Shown one piece after another: positions 26,615-33,816 of a DNA stretch of 64,000 bases. The notes under the pieces were generated by a model. That model did no database searches. It was not told where the DNA came from and saw only the letters and a program-made list of their open reading frames with translations. A program made the translations under genes and the position numbers. Position 1 is the stretch's first letter. Each line of letters opens with the position of its first letter. Source of the stretch: Megamonas funiformis (GTDB lineage Bacteria > Bacillota > Negativicutes > Selenomonadales > Selenomonadaceae); NCBI RefSeq assembly GCF_010669225.1, contig NZ_CP048627.1, forward strand, positions 2,183,292 to 2,247,291, in the 5' to 3' direction.

Positions 26615-27631
26615 TTATTTTTCAAAACTAGATTTTTCTGGCAAAATTCTATCAAATGCCTGTTTTATTCTTTCTTTCATAGGTTCAAAATCCACATTAT
26701 CATTATCATTTATACATATCATAGGCATTGCTTGATTTTCTATAATCTTAAATAGTTCTTGATTTTGTTCTACTCCATTATAGATTTCATAAACCTTACC
26801 TTTTACATGTCTTCCTATTGGATAAAAATTTCCTCTAGTCAATTGCCAATAACGAATAAGCCAATTATCTAAATCTAATTTACTTCTAAACTTATGTGAC
26901 GAAGTATCATCTAATGATTCATATTCTTTTTCCCAAATATCTTCATATTCACTTTTCAAAAAAGAAAAAGCTAAATGATTATTTGCAAATCCTTTAAATC
27001 TATGTTGCCCATAAAAAATTAAATTACGTAAAGCATTCCAACCATAAGCTAAATTCACCCATTTACTAAAATGCTTTTTCATCTGTTCCTTTTTATCAAA
27101 ATGTCCATTTAAAATTGTTACACAATTTAATTTTATAAATGGCATCATATCTTCTTTAGTAGTTGTACTAATTGTACTAGTTATCGCAAAATCTGTCGGC
27201 AAACAATCTTTACCTGCAAAAAACAATTCTCTTTTTACTGGTCTTAACAAAAACATATCATCATTAAAATAAACAAATCTTTCTGCTAAACCGTTTATTC
27301 TATGCAAATTTAATTCAATAGGCTGGGAACTAAATGTAGGTAAATATTTTTGTGGTATAAAATCGCTATGTTTAGCAATATTTAATTTGGGATTATCTAT
27401 ATTTAACCATTTAGGCAAATGACCATAAGTTACAAAATGTATTTTGTTAACCCATGGTGCAAATTTTTCTACAGCTCTAAACCAATATTGCATATTATCC
27501 CAATCACGAAAACGCACATTGCGATTATCTGCATTTTTACTGGGACTATACTTTGCTTTTTCTGCTTGCCATACTGGGTCGTTGCCATCAACCCAAGTAA
27601 CAACAAAGTCAATTGGATAATTTTCACTCAT
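26615..27631 (-). CDS. Stealth-family polysaccharide phosphotransferase
   Basis: A 338-residue Stealth protein, related to eukaryotic GlcNAc-1-phosphotransferase and bacterial capsule polymerases. These enzymes transfer hexose-1-phosphate units from nucleotide sugars. CR1 is 'IDFVVTWVDGNDPVW'. CR2 is in 'RFVYFNDDMFLLRPV', with the Asp pair needed for catalysis. CR3/CR4-like segments include 'HLAFSFLKSEYEDIW' and 'CINDNDNVDF'. It overlaps the heptosyltransferase gene by 8 bases, so it may add a phosphosugar to the LPS core made by that enzyme. Confidence 0.9.
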   Translation of the reverse strand: MSENYPIDFVVTWVDGNDPVWQAEKAKYSPSKNADNRNVRFRDWDNMQYWFRAVEKFAPWVNKIHFVTYGHLPKWLNIDNPKLNIAKHSDFIPQKYLPTFSSQPIELNLHRINGLAERFVYFNDDMFLLRPVKRELFFAGKDCLPTDFAITSTISTTTKEDMMPFIKLNCVTILNGHFDKKEQMKKHFSKWVNLAYGWNALRNLIFYGQHRFKGFANNHLAFSFLKSEYEDIWEKEYESLDDTSSHKFRSKLDLDNWLIRYWQLTRGNFYPIGRHVKGKVYEIYNGVEQNQELFKIIENQAMPMICINDNDNVDFEPMKERIKQAFDRILPEKSSFEK

Positions 27632-28652
27632 CTTTTAACAACTCGCTTTGTCTTAATTTTTCTATGACTTGATTTGGTTTTATACTTGCTAAACAATCTA
27701 TATTCTTAGCACAAGTACGCTTCCAACAACCATCACATTCATGACCTGCTAAAATCACATTTTCACTTTGTCTATATGGACCATTTCTATTAGGATCTGT
27801 TGGCCCCATAAGCATAATTGCAGGAATATTTAAAGCTGCTGCTAAATGAAGATTTCCAGTATCTCCACCCACAACAGCCTTTGATAATTTAATAAGTCTA
27901 GCCGTTTGCATCAAGCTTGTTTTTCCCACAAAATTTACAATATTATTTTCTCTAGCTAATTTAATAATAGCTTGTGATTTTTGTTCATCATCTTTTCCAA
28001 AACCAATTAAGACTACTTTTAGCTTATATTCTGCTAATAAATCGCTTAATTTCGCAAAATTTTCCACAGACCAACATTTATTTATCCAATTAGTGCCCAC
28101 TGCAAAAATCATAAATTTTTGATTTAATATATTCTCTTTAATCAATAAATTATCTACAAAATCAATTTCATCTTGTGTATTAACTAAAGGAAATATTATA
28201 TTTTCTGTATCACAATCTAAACATTTAACAGTATCTAAATATCTATCTACAATATGACCATTCTTATTATTACCTACTATGCGTTTACTGATCAAATTGC
28301 TACCTTCACGCATATCTACATAGCCTATTTTTCTCTTTGCCTTAGCAGTAAATACTACAGCTGCTGACTTAAATAATCCTTGTAAATCTATAGATATATC
28401 ATATTTTCTTTTTTGCAATAACTTAGCAAAAGGTTGATAATTTTCTTTAAAACCATTCCATGATTTAAATGCTTTTTTATGAAAAATAATTATTTCATCT
28501 ACATATGGATTGTGTTTCACTAATTCATATGCTGTAGGTTCCACAACCCATGTAATATGCGCATTAGGATATCGTTTTTTCAAAACATATGCTATAGGTA
28601 ATGCATGAATTACATCTCCTATTGCACTTAATTTTACAATTAAAATATTCAT
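27624..28652 (-). CDS. LPS heptosyltransferase (GT9, WaaC-like)
   Basis: A 342-residue GT9 enzyme transferring L-glycero-D-manno-heptose from ADP-heptose to Kdo or heptose of the inner core. 'ILIVKLSAIGDVIHALPIAY' is the WaaC-type start. The ADP-heptose site shows 'FAVGTNWINKCWSVENFAKL' and 'VVGGDTGNLHLAAALNIPAI', and 'MGPTDPNRNGPY' is typical. It is downstream of the hldE genes that make its donor, separated from them by a terminator and a palindrome. The ATG has 'gagg' upstream. Confidence 0.92.
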   Translation of the reverse strand: MNILIVKLSAIGDVIHALPIAYVLKKRYPNAHITWVVEPTAYELVKHNPYVDEIIIFHKKAFKSWNGFKENYQPFAKLLQKRKYDISIDLQGLFKSAAVVFTAKAKRKIGYVDMREGSNLISKRIVGNNKNGHIVDRYLDTVKCLDCDTENIIFPLVNTQDEIDFVDNLLIKENILNQKFMIFAVGTNWINKCWSVENFAKLSDLLAEYKLKVVLIGFGKDDEQKSQAIIKLARENNIVNFVGKTSLMQTARLIKLSKAVVGGDTGNLHLAAALNIPAIMLMGPTDPNRNGPYRQSENVILAGHECDGCWKRTCAKNIDCLASIKPNQVIEKLRQSELLKDE

Positions 28653-28719
28653 AAAAGCCTCATCAAATTCTTATCAAATATTATATATTTTCCATTCTTT
28701 GATTTTACCAATATTTTAC

Positions 28720-28747
28720 AAAATAGTAAATACTTATTTACTATTTT
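28720..28747. other. 28-bp palindrome, operator candidate
   Basis: AAAATAGTAAATA (28720-28732) and its exact complement (28735-28747) flank two bases. It lies just upstream of the heptosyltransferase gene and past the hldE terminator, a position suited to an operator. There is no direct evidence for a regulator. Confidence 0.45.
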
Positions 28748-28755
28748 ATCTAAAT

Positions 28756-28799
28756 AAAAACTACATCTCTAAAATACATACCTTAAAGATGTAGTTTTT
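28756..28799 (-). terminator. Intrinsic terminator of the hldE operon
   Basis: A 13-bp stem (AAAAACTACATCT with AGATGTAGTTTTT) is followed on the minus strand by a T-rich tract just after the adenylyltransferase gene. Confidence 0.85.
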
Positions 28800-28805
28800 T
28801 ATTTA

Positions 28806-29273
28806 TCAATATATCTCTAAAATTCTCTGTATGATATTTGTAGTAGAACAGCCCTCTACTACTTTTATAAATTTTATCTTACCACCATATTTTTTTACTG
28901 TTGCTGTTTCTGGAAGAGATTCTTCTGTATAATCTCCACCTTTTACATAGATATCTGGTTTTACTTTACTGATTAATTTATCAGCTGTTGTTTCATCAAA
29001 AATAACTACATAATCTACAGCTTTTAAACTATCTATAACCTCTGCTCGCTCTTTTTGCGGAACAATTGGTCTTTTGTCTGATTTATACTGCTTTACAGAC
29101 TGATCACTATTTAACCCTAAAATTAAATAATCTGCTAATTTACTAGCTTCATTTAAATAACGAACATGACCTGCATGTATTAAATCAAAAGTGCCATTAG
29201 TAAGTGCTATAGTTTTATTACCCTTACGCAAGATTTCACAAAACTTTTCAATATCTTGTATATCTATAATCAT
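28806..29273 (-). CDS. hldE2: D-glycero-beta-D-manno-heptose 1-phosphate adenylyltransferase
   Basis: A stand-alone nucleotidyltransferase of 155 residues, equivalent to the C-terminal domain of E. coli HldE. It makes ADP-D-glycero-D-manno-heptose from heptose-1-phosphate and ATP. 'TNGTFDLIHAGHVRYLNEA' holds the HxGH site, and 'GLNSDQSVKQYK' and 'EGCSTTNIIQRI' match the family. A GTG at 29274-29276 directly precedes the chosen ATG. It follows the kinase gene by 23 bases, so kinase and adenylyltransferase are separate, co-transcribed genes. This makes the gene dependent on transcription through the IStron. Confidence 0.93.
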   Translation of the reverse strand: MIIDIQDIEKFCEILRKGNKTIALTNGTFDLIHAGHVRYLNEASKLADYLILGLNSDQSVKQYKSDKRPIVPQKERAEVIDSLKAVDYVVIFDETTADKLISKVKPDIYVKGGDYTEESLPETATVKKYGGKIKFIKVVEGCSTTNIIQRILEIY

Positions 29274-29296
29274 CACTAAAATCCTATCTGTAATTA

Positions 29297-29896
29297 TTAT
29301 TTTTTCAATACGGCAATTAATTCCTCATCAGAAACTGTAGCTGTTCCCATTTTACGTACAGCAATACCAGAAGCAAAATTAGAAAGTTCAGCTGCTTGAC
29401 TTGGCATCGCACCTGTAGCTAATGCTGTGATAAAGGTAGCAACACATGTATCACCTGCTCCCGATACATCAAATACTTCTGATTTATCAGATACTGGGAT
29501 ATTATGCACATCTCCATTTGCTTCAAATAAAGTCATACCTTTTTCGCCACGTGTAACTAAAATTCCCTTTGCTTGCATTTTTACTAAAAATTCCTGTGCC
29601 GCTTTATATAAAATTTCCTCATTATCTATTTTATAGCCTACAGCACTGGCTAATTCTGCATCATTTTGTTTTACATAATCAGTACCTACAAAATTGAAAA
29701 TAGCATATCGAGAATCTATTATTGATGGTATATCATATTCTTTACTTAAAGATAAAATTAAATCACGAATTTTAGGTGTAATTGTTCCACTGCCATAATC
29801 GCTCATTACTACACCTTGCATCTGTGGCATGACCATTTGAATGTAATTCATCAATTCTTTTTCATATACTTCACTGATAACTTCATTGCATTCTCT
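29297..29896 (-). CDS. hldE1: HldE-type heptose-7-phosphate kinase, 3' exon (C-terminal part)
   Basis: This is the C-terminal 199 codons of the ribokinase-family kinase that phosphorylates D-glycero-D-manno-heptose 7-phosphate at position 1. It holds 'QGVVMSDYGSG', 'ILVTRGEKGMTLFEANGD' and the catalytic/anion-hole loop 'VFDVSGAGDTCVATFITALA'. Its frame is open up to the IStron edge. Joined to codon 148 of the 5' exon it gives a 347-residue enzyme of normal size. On its own it lacks a plausible start at the boundary and lacks the N-terminal sugar-binding part. Its function therefore depends on splicing, or on a different intact gene elsewhere. Confidence 0.85.
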   Translation of the reverse strand, partial: RECNEVISEVYEKELMNYIQMVMPQMQGVVMSDYGSGTITPKIRDLILSLSKEYDIPSIIDSRYAIFNFVGTDYVKQNDAELASAVGYKIDNEEILYKAAQEFLVKMQAKGILVTRGEKGMTLFEANGDVHNIPVSDKSEVFDVSGAGDTCVATFITALATGAMPSQAAELSNFASGIAVRKMGTATVSDEELIAVLKK

Positions 29897-29990
29897 CTGA
29901 ACCTCCCACGACTAAAGTCGCGGGGTTCTCGGTCAAGTATTCTAACGAATACAGTATCTCCGAGCTATCCCCATAGTTCCTATGGTTCTT
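29897..29990 (-). ncRNA. IS605-type right end and putative omega RNA 3' region
   Basis: Downstream of tnpB lie stacked hairpins. CCATAG/CTATGG is at 29971-29985. GTATTC/GAATAC at 29937-29952 lies inside a CTCGG/CCGAG stem. The terminal hairpin CCC-CGACT/AGTCG-GGG is at 29905-29924, then 'ggttcag' to the edge. TnpB guide (omega) RNAs end in structures of this kind, with the guide copied from flanking DNA. Here the guide would be read from the hldE 3' exon. The 5' end of the RNA, probably inside tnpB, cannot be set from sequence. Confidence 0.55.
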
Positions 29991-30008
29991 GTATATGTTA
30001 TTTAAGAT

Positions 30009-31118
30009 TTATGCTATGTTTAATATTTTTAATCCTTCATTTCTAATATTTATAGCTGCATTTACATCTCTATCGTGATGTGTTTTACATTTAGGACAGT
30101 TCCATTTTCTAACATTTAAGTTTTTTACTTCTGTATTTTTATACCCACAAACATGACATAATTGACTTGAAGGATAAAATTTATCTATTTTGACAATAAT
30201 TTTGCCAAACCATTTGGCTTTATATGTTAGTTGTCTCATAAACTCTGACCAGCTGACATCAGCTATATTTCTTGCTAATTTATGATTTTTCATCATGTTT
30301 TCAACTTGCAAATCTTCAAGACAGATTACATCGTAATTTCTGATAAGTTGACATGATACTTGATGTAGTAAATTATGTCTTTGATTAGCAATTCTCTCAT
30401 GCAATTTAGCCACTTTTACTCTAGCCTTTTCCCAATTTGAACTTCCTTTTGTTTTTCGAGAAAGCTCTCTTTGGAGTTTAGCTAATCTAGTCAGTGATTT
30501 TTGCAAATATTTAGGATTGCTATATTTTACTGCATCTGAGGTTATGACAAAATCTTTTATTCCTAAATCTAAGCCAACATATTTATTCGTTTTGATAAAT
30601 TCAGGTTGAGGCAGGTCTGTACAACATAGTGCAATGTAATATTTTCCACTAGGAGTCTGCGATACTGTCGCACTTAAAATTCTACCTTCTATTTGGCGAT
30701 ATTTATCTCTTGTTTTAATCTTGCCTATTTTAGGTAGTTTTATTTTATTTCCTAAAAATACAATGTTGTTATTTGTCATATTTGTTTTGTACGATTTATA
30801 CCGATTCTTTTTAGATTTGAATTTAGGAAAGCCTACTTTTTGTCTGTTAAAAAAGTTTTTATAAGCTGTATCTAAATTCTTTAAAGCGTTTTGTAAAGAG
30901 GATTTATCTGGTTCTTTAAGCCACTTTTTTTCTTTTTTTAATTGAGTAAGCTCTTTTGAACATTCGTTATAACTTATAGTCTTCTTATTTTGTTCATATG
31001 CTTTAATTCTTCTATCTAAAAAGTAATTATATATAAAACGTACACAGCCAAAAGTTTTTTGAAGTAAACTTTCTTGTGTTTTATTAGGGTATATCCTAAA
31101 TTTATAAGCTTTTTCCAT
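30009..31118 (-). CDS. tnpB: TnpB RNA-guided nuclease (IS605/OrfB family)
   Basis: A 369-residue TnpB, full length. It starts '[20 protein letters not shown]' and has the N-terminal helical domain with '[12 protein letters not shown]'. The three RuvC acidic residues are in '[13 protein letters not shown]', '[12 protein letters not shown]' and '[11 protein letters not shown]'. A zinc ribbon with CxxC pairs ('CHVCG', 'CPKCK') lies between the last two. All key residues are present, so it should be an active omega-RNA-guided DNA nuclease that keeps the element at its site. The ATG at 31116-31118 is preferred to the GTG at 31127. It lies entirely inside the intron. Confidence 0.92.
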   Translation of the reverse strand: MEKAYKFRIYPNKTQESLLQKTFGCVRFIYNYFLDRRIKAYEQNKKTISYNECSKELTQLKKEKKWLKEPDKSSLQNALKNLDTAYKNFFNRQKVGFPKFKSKKNRYKSYKTNMTNNNIVFLGNKIKLPKIGKIKTRDKYRQIEGRILSATVSQTPSGKYYIALCCTDLPQPEFIKTNKYVGLDLGIKDFVITSDAVKYSNPKYLQKSLTRLAKLQRELSRKTKGSSNWEKARVKVAKLHERIANQRHNLLHQVSCQLIRNYDVICLEDLQVENMMKNHKLARNIADVSWSEFMRQLTYKAKWFGKIIVKIDKFYPSSQLCHVCGYKNTEVKNLNVRKWNCPKCKTHHDRDVNAAINIRNEGLKILNIA

Positions 31119-31361
31119 AATAAACACTTACTCTTTCTAATGAATAAACATATCTTCTGCCATATATTACTTCCATATTGTCACTCAATATAATCATGAC
31201 ATATCTATAGTAATATAACAAGTGTTTATATATTAACTGCTTATTTTAAATAATATATACAAGAACTCTAGGTTCTACTTTAGTCGTATTATGAGGTCTC
31301 GTTCATATAGAAACGCTACTTTCTATACAGTTCTCTTATGAACTTCCGTTACTTTCATAAC

Positions 31362-31683
31362 GGCACAGACTATATCTTATCTCTCAGCTTTACCTGTTAG
31401 AGTCTGTCCACTTCCTCAGTCAATCGCTTACTGAGTACTTCCCTCAAGAGGAATAGTCGTTGAACGTTCTCCTTTTCGGAGCTTCGCTGCTGATTGTCCA
31501 TTTTTCAACACTTAGGATTTAACCTTATGCTATATATCTGATTTTTTCTGCTTTCGCCACATTCACGTTTAACTTTATTTCATGTTTACGTTGTAGTTCA
31601 GATATCTTTAGGGTTTTCCAGCAATTCAAACAGTATTGGATAGCTCTTTGTCTATCTCTACGTACATATTTCTATATACGCTG
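31362..31683 (-). ncRNA. Group I intron catalytic core of the IStron
   Basis: Read on the minus strand, the four group I core elements appear in order. P is AATTGCTGGAAAACCC (31611-31626). Q is in GGACAATCAGCAGCGAAGCT (31480-31499). R is in GTTCAACGACTATTCC (31450-31465). S is AAGATATAGTCTG (31366-31378). The central GACTA of R pairs with TAGTC of S to form P7. The first intron bases contain GCTAT (IGS) that pairs with the exon end ATAGT (P1, U.G at the splice site). A P10 pairing is not evident. Splicing activity is inferred from structure. Confidence 0.85.
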
Positions 31684-32127
31684 ACTATTTTGTTCGCCTA
31701 ACTCATGATTTAAATCACAAGTGTGTGGCTCACAATAATCAATACGCACTACCTGTTGACTTACTGTAGCTCTACCACCTGCAATAACACGTGTCTTAGT
31801 AATAGTTTTGCGATTTTGATCACAAAACATACCTTCAGTATTTACATTATTTTCTTCTAATATTTGCTTTAAATTTAAAGCACCTTTATCTTCGCCTAAA
31901 ATACCTACAGCAAAAGCTTTTCCTCCCAATGTAGCTACATTATTAACTACATTAGCGGCACCGCCAGCCACTGTTTTTTCTTCTGACTCTATCAATACTA
32001 AAACTGGCGCTTCACGAGAAATACGAGAAATATCACCTTTTAAATATATATCAGCAATCATATCACCAATAATTAAAATGCGTTTTCCCTTAAATTTTTC
32101 TACAAAATCAATCAATTCCGGCTTCAT
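31684..32127 (-). CDS. hldE1: HldE-type heptose-7-phosphate kinase, 5' exon (N-terminal part)
   Basis: The first 148 codons of the kinase contain 'ILIIGDMIADIYLKGDISRI', the sugar-binding 'GGAANVVNNVATLGGKAF' and 'VSQQVVRIDYCEPHTC', clear RfaE/HldE signatures. The ATG follows 'aaaggtg'. Without splicing, ribosomes read three intron codons (Q-R-I) and stop at TAG, giving a 151-residue fragment without the GAGD catalytic loop. With splicing after 31684 the frame continues directly into the 3' exon. It follows lptD by about 24 bases in an lptD-hldE1-hldE2 operon. Confidence 0.88.
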
Positions 32128-32151
32128 AAATTCACCTTTTTTCTCTATATA

Positions 32152-33681
32152 TTAGAAATTCAAGAAATTAAAATGTAAACTCCATTTATCTTTTTTCTGT
32201 TCATATTTTAATTCAGTTTCTACACAATGCCAATCATGATACCAATAATAATCTAAATCTCTTAAACGAAGCTGATCTGACGCATCATATCCTGTTGCTA
32301 CAACAAAGCGATTTTTATCATCTATAGTATAACTTAGACCTGCGGATACTTTTTTGGAATAATCTTCTAATCCATACTGGAATAAAGTATTTTCTGCACT
32401 AACTCTTGAATAATGATATCCTGTATAAGCTACTAATCTATCATTTAATTCACCAAGTAAAGTCACATCATAATATAAACTATTATAATTGCTATCATCA
32501 TAATCTTCATAAACTAAGCGATAACCTATGCTTGGAAATAATCTAAATTTACCTTCTGTATCTAAATTTATAGGGTCATGATGGAGGGATAAATTATGTT
32601 CACGATGCCAACTTTTAATATTATTTTCTTCCCATAAACCATATTCATTATACAAATTAAAACTAAGTGGTGTATCACCTATTCTACTGCCATAATTATA
32701 TATATATGCTATATTCTTTTCTAACCAACGATCATCATCATCTTCATATTTACCATTTTCTACTTTAAAAGTACTACCTGCATTATTCCAAGCTACACCA
32801 TAAATATTTCTCATATCATGCTTAGTAGTATATTTTAAATCAGCATAAGCTTTTACATTATCCATCAGTGGTGCATCTAATTTATAACCGATAGATAAAC
32901 CATCATCATCATTTATACGAATACGTAATGGTATCCATTGATTTTTTCCATCGCTATTAGTACCTATTTTAGTACTATATTCATCTGTTTGATAAATAAC
33001 TTGACCTTTGATCAAAAATTTCGCATTATATGCTACCATATGGTCATCAGGATAAATTTCAATTTTCTCAGCAGTCAAACAGTAATCTGGTTTTTTCGCA
33101 GGACAACGTGTCATCGTGCCATTGTAAATTATATAGTAATCAGGATAAAATTCTACTTGTTCCCCTGAAACATATCTATTATCTACACGACCTTTTACAT
33201 TATTCATTACACCAGTTTTTTCATTATAATTATATTTTGTTTTCTCACTGTTGATATCAAGTGTTGGATTAGCTACCTGCATAACATGAGCATGAACCGG
33301 TATATCCACATCACCTGTATTTAAATTACCATTTGCATCTTCAGTAGTCATACGTGAATAATTCTGAGTGATTTTTACATTACCCTTACCATATACTTCA
33401 CCTGTTACTGAGTCATACATAATATCATTACCCTCAAAAATAATTGGTGCTTCTTGAGGATTTTGTATAACAATGCCTTCTTTTTCATATTGAGCATCTA
33501 ATTCTGCTTTAAATTCATTAATAGCTCTATTTTTTTCTTTATCTCTAGCTTCATGACGTTGGTCTTCAACATAATTTAAGATTTCAACATCAGTATCTGA
33601 AGCTAATACTGGCTGATTATATGTACATAAAGATAATGCACTTAATGATATCGCCCACAATATTTTTTTCTCTATTTTCAT
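32152..33681 (-). CDS. lptD: LptD/OstA-type outer-membrane LPS assembly protein
   Basis: A 509-residue exported protein. A signal peptide (about 1-28, ending 'QPVLASD') is followed by an OstA/LptA-like beta-jellyroll domain with 'IIFEGNDIMYDSVTGEVYGK' and 'GRVDNRYVSGEQVEFY'. A beta-barrel part of alternating short strands ends in 'LHFNFLNF', with a terminal Phe as BAM substrates have. In the usual pathway LptD inserts LPS into the outer leaflet. It is shorter than the E. coli protein, as in many Negativicutes. I prefer the ATG at 33679-33681 (site 'aggtg') over the GTG at 33693. It heads the hldE operon. Confidence 0.8.
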   Translation of the reverse strand: MKIEKKILWAISLSALSLCTYNQPVLASDTDVEILNYVEDQRHEARDKEKNRAINEFKAELDAQYEKEGIVIQNPQEAPIIFEGNDIMYDSVTGEVYGKGNVKITQNYSRMTTEDANGNLNTGDVDIPVHAHVMQVANPTLDINSEKTKYNYNEKTGVMNNVKGRVDNRYVSGEQVEFYPDYYIIYNGTMTRCPAKKPDYCLTAEKIEIYPDDHMVAYNAKFLIKGQVIYQTDEYSTKIGTNSDGKNQWIPLRIRINDDDGLSIGYKLDAPLMDNVKAYADLKYTTKHDMRNIYGVAWNNAGSTFKVENGKYEDDDDRWLEKNIAYIYNYGSRIGDTPLSFNLYNEYGLWEENNIKSWHREHNLSLHHDPINLDTEGKFRLFPSIGYRLVYEDYDDSNYNSLYYDVTLLGELNDRLVAYTGYHYSRVSAENTLFQYGLEDYSKKVSAGLSYTIDDKNRFVVATGYDASDQLRLRDLDYYWYHDWHCVETELKYEQKKDKWSLHFNFLNF

Positions 33682-33780
33682 TAAAATATTCACCTATCTT
33701 AAAATAAATTTAACTAAATACACTTAAATTATTATACCATGATAATATCTTCTTTGCCGAATTACTTTTCGCTAAAATCT

Positions 33781-33813
33781 AAAAGGACTCTACATTTATT
33801 GCAGAGTCCTTTT
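33781..33813 (-). terminator. Intrinsic terminator after the GH13-GH77 gene
   Basis: An 11-bp stem (AAAAGGACTCT with AGAGTCCTTTT) with T-runs at either end works in both directions; it follows the minus-strand fusion gene. Confidence 0.88.
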
Positions 33814-33816
33814 CAT

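Larger units (their letters stand above)
29897..31683 (-). mobile_element. IStron: group I intron fused to a tnpB element, inserted in hldE1
   Basis: A 1787-bp composite in the same orientation as hldE. Its 5' part is a group I intron core (31362-31683), the middle is an intact tnpB, and the 3' part an IS605-type hairpin end. The boundaries are inferred. The 5' exon ends ..ATAGT, which pairs with GCTAT inside the intron, with the last U opposite G as group I P1 requires. The 3' edge follows a G in 'ggttcag'. With these edges the flanking exons join in frame. No tnpA gene is present, so transposition would need TnpA in trans. This organisation matches CdISt1-type IStrons known from Clostridioides. 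Confidence 0.85.

Noticed and set aside
31128-31680. Region before tnpB considered as a decayed tnpA gene
   Set aside because: No Y1 transposase motifs are readable on either strand. The sequence instead contains the ordered P, Q, R and S elements of a group I intron.
29897-31683. Group II intron as the interrupting element
   Set aside because: No reverse transcriptase and no domain V-like hairpin are seen. The core elements are group I and the encoded protein is TnpB.
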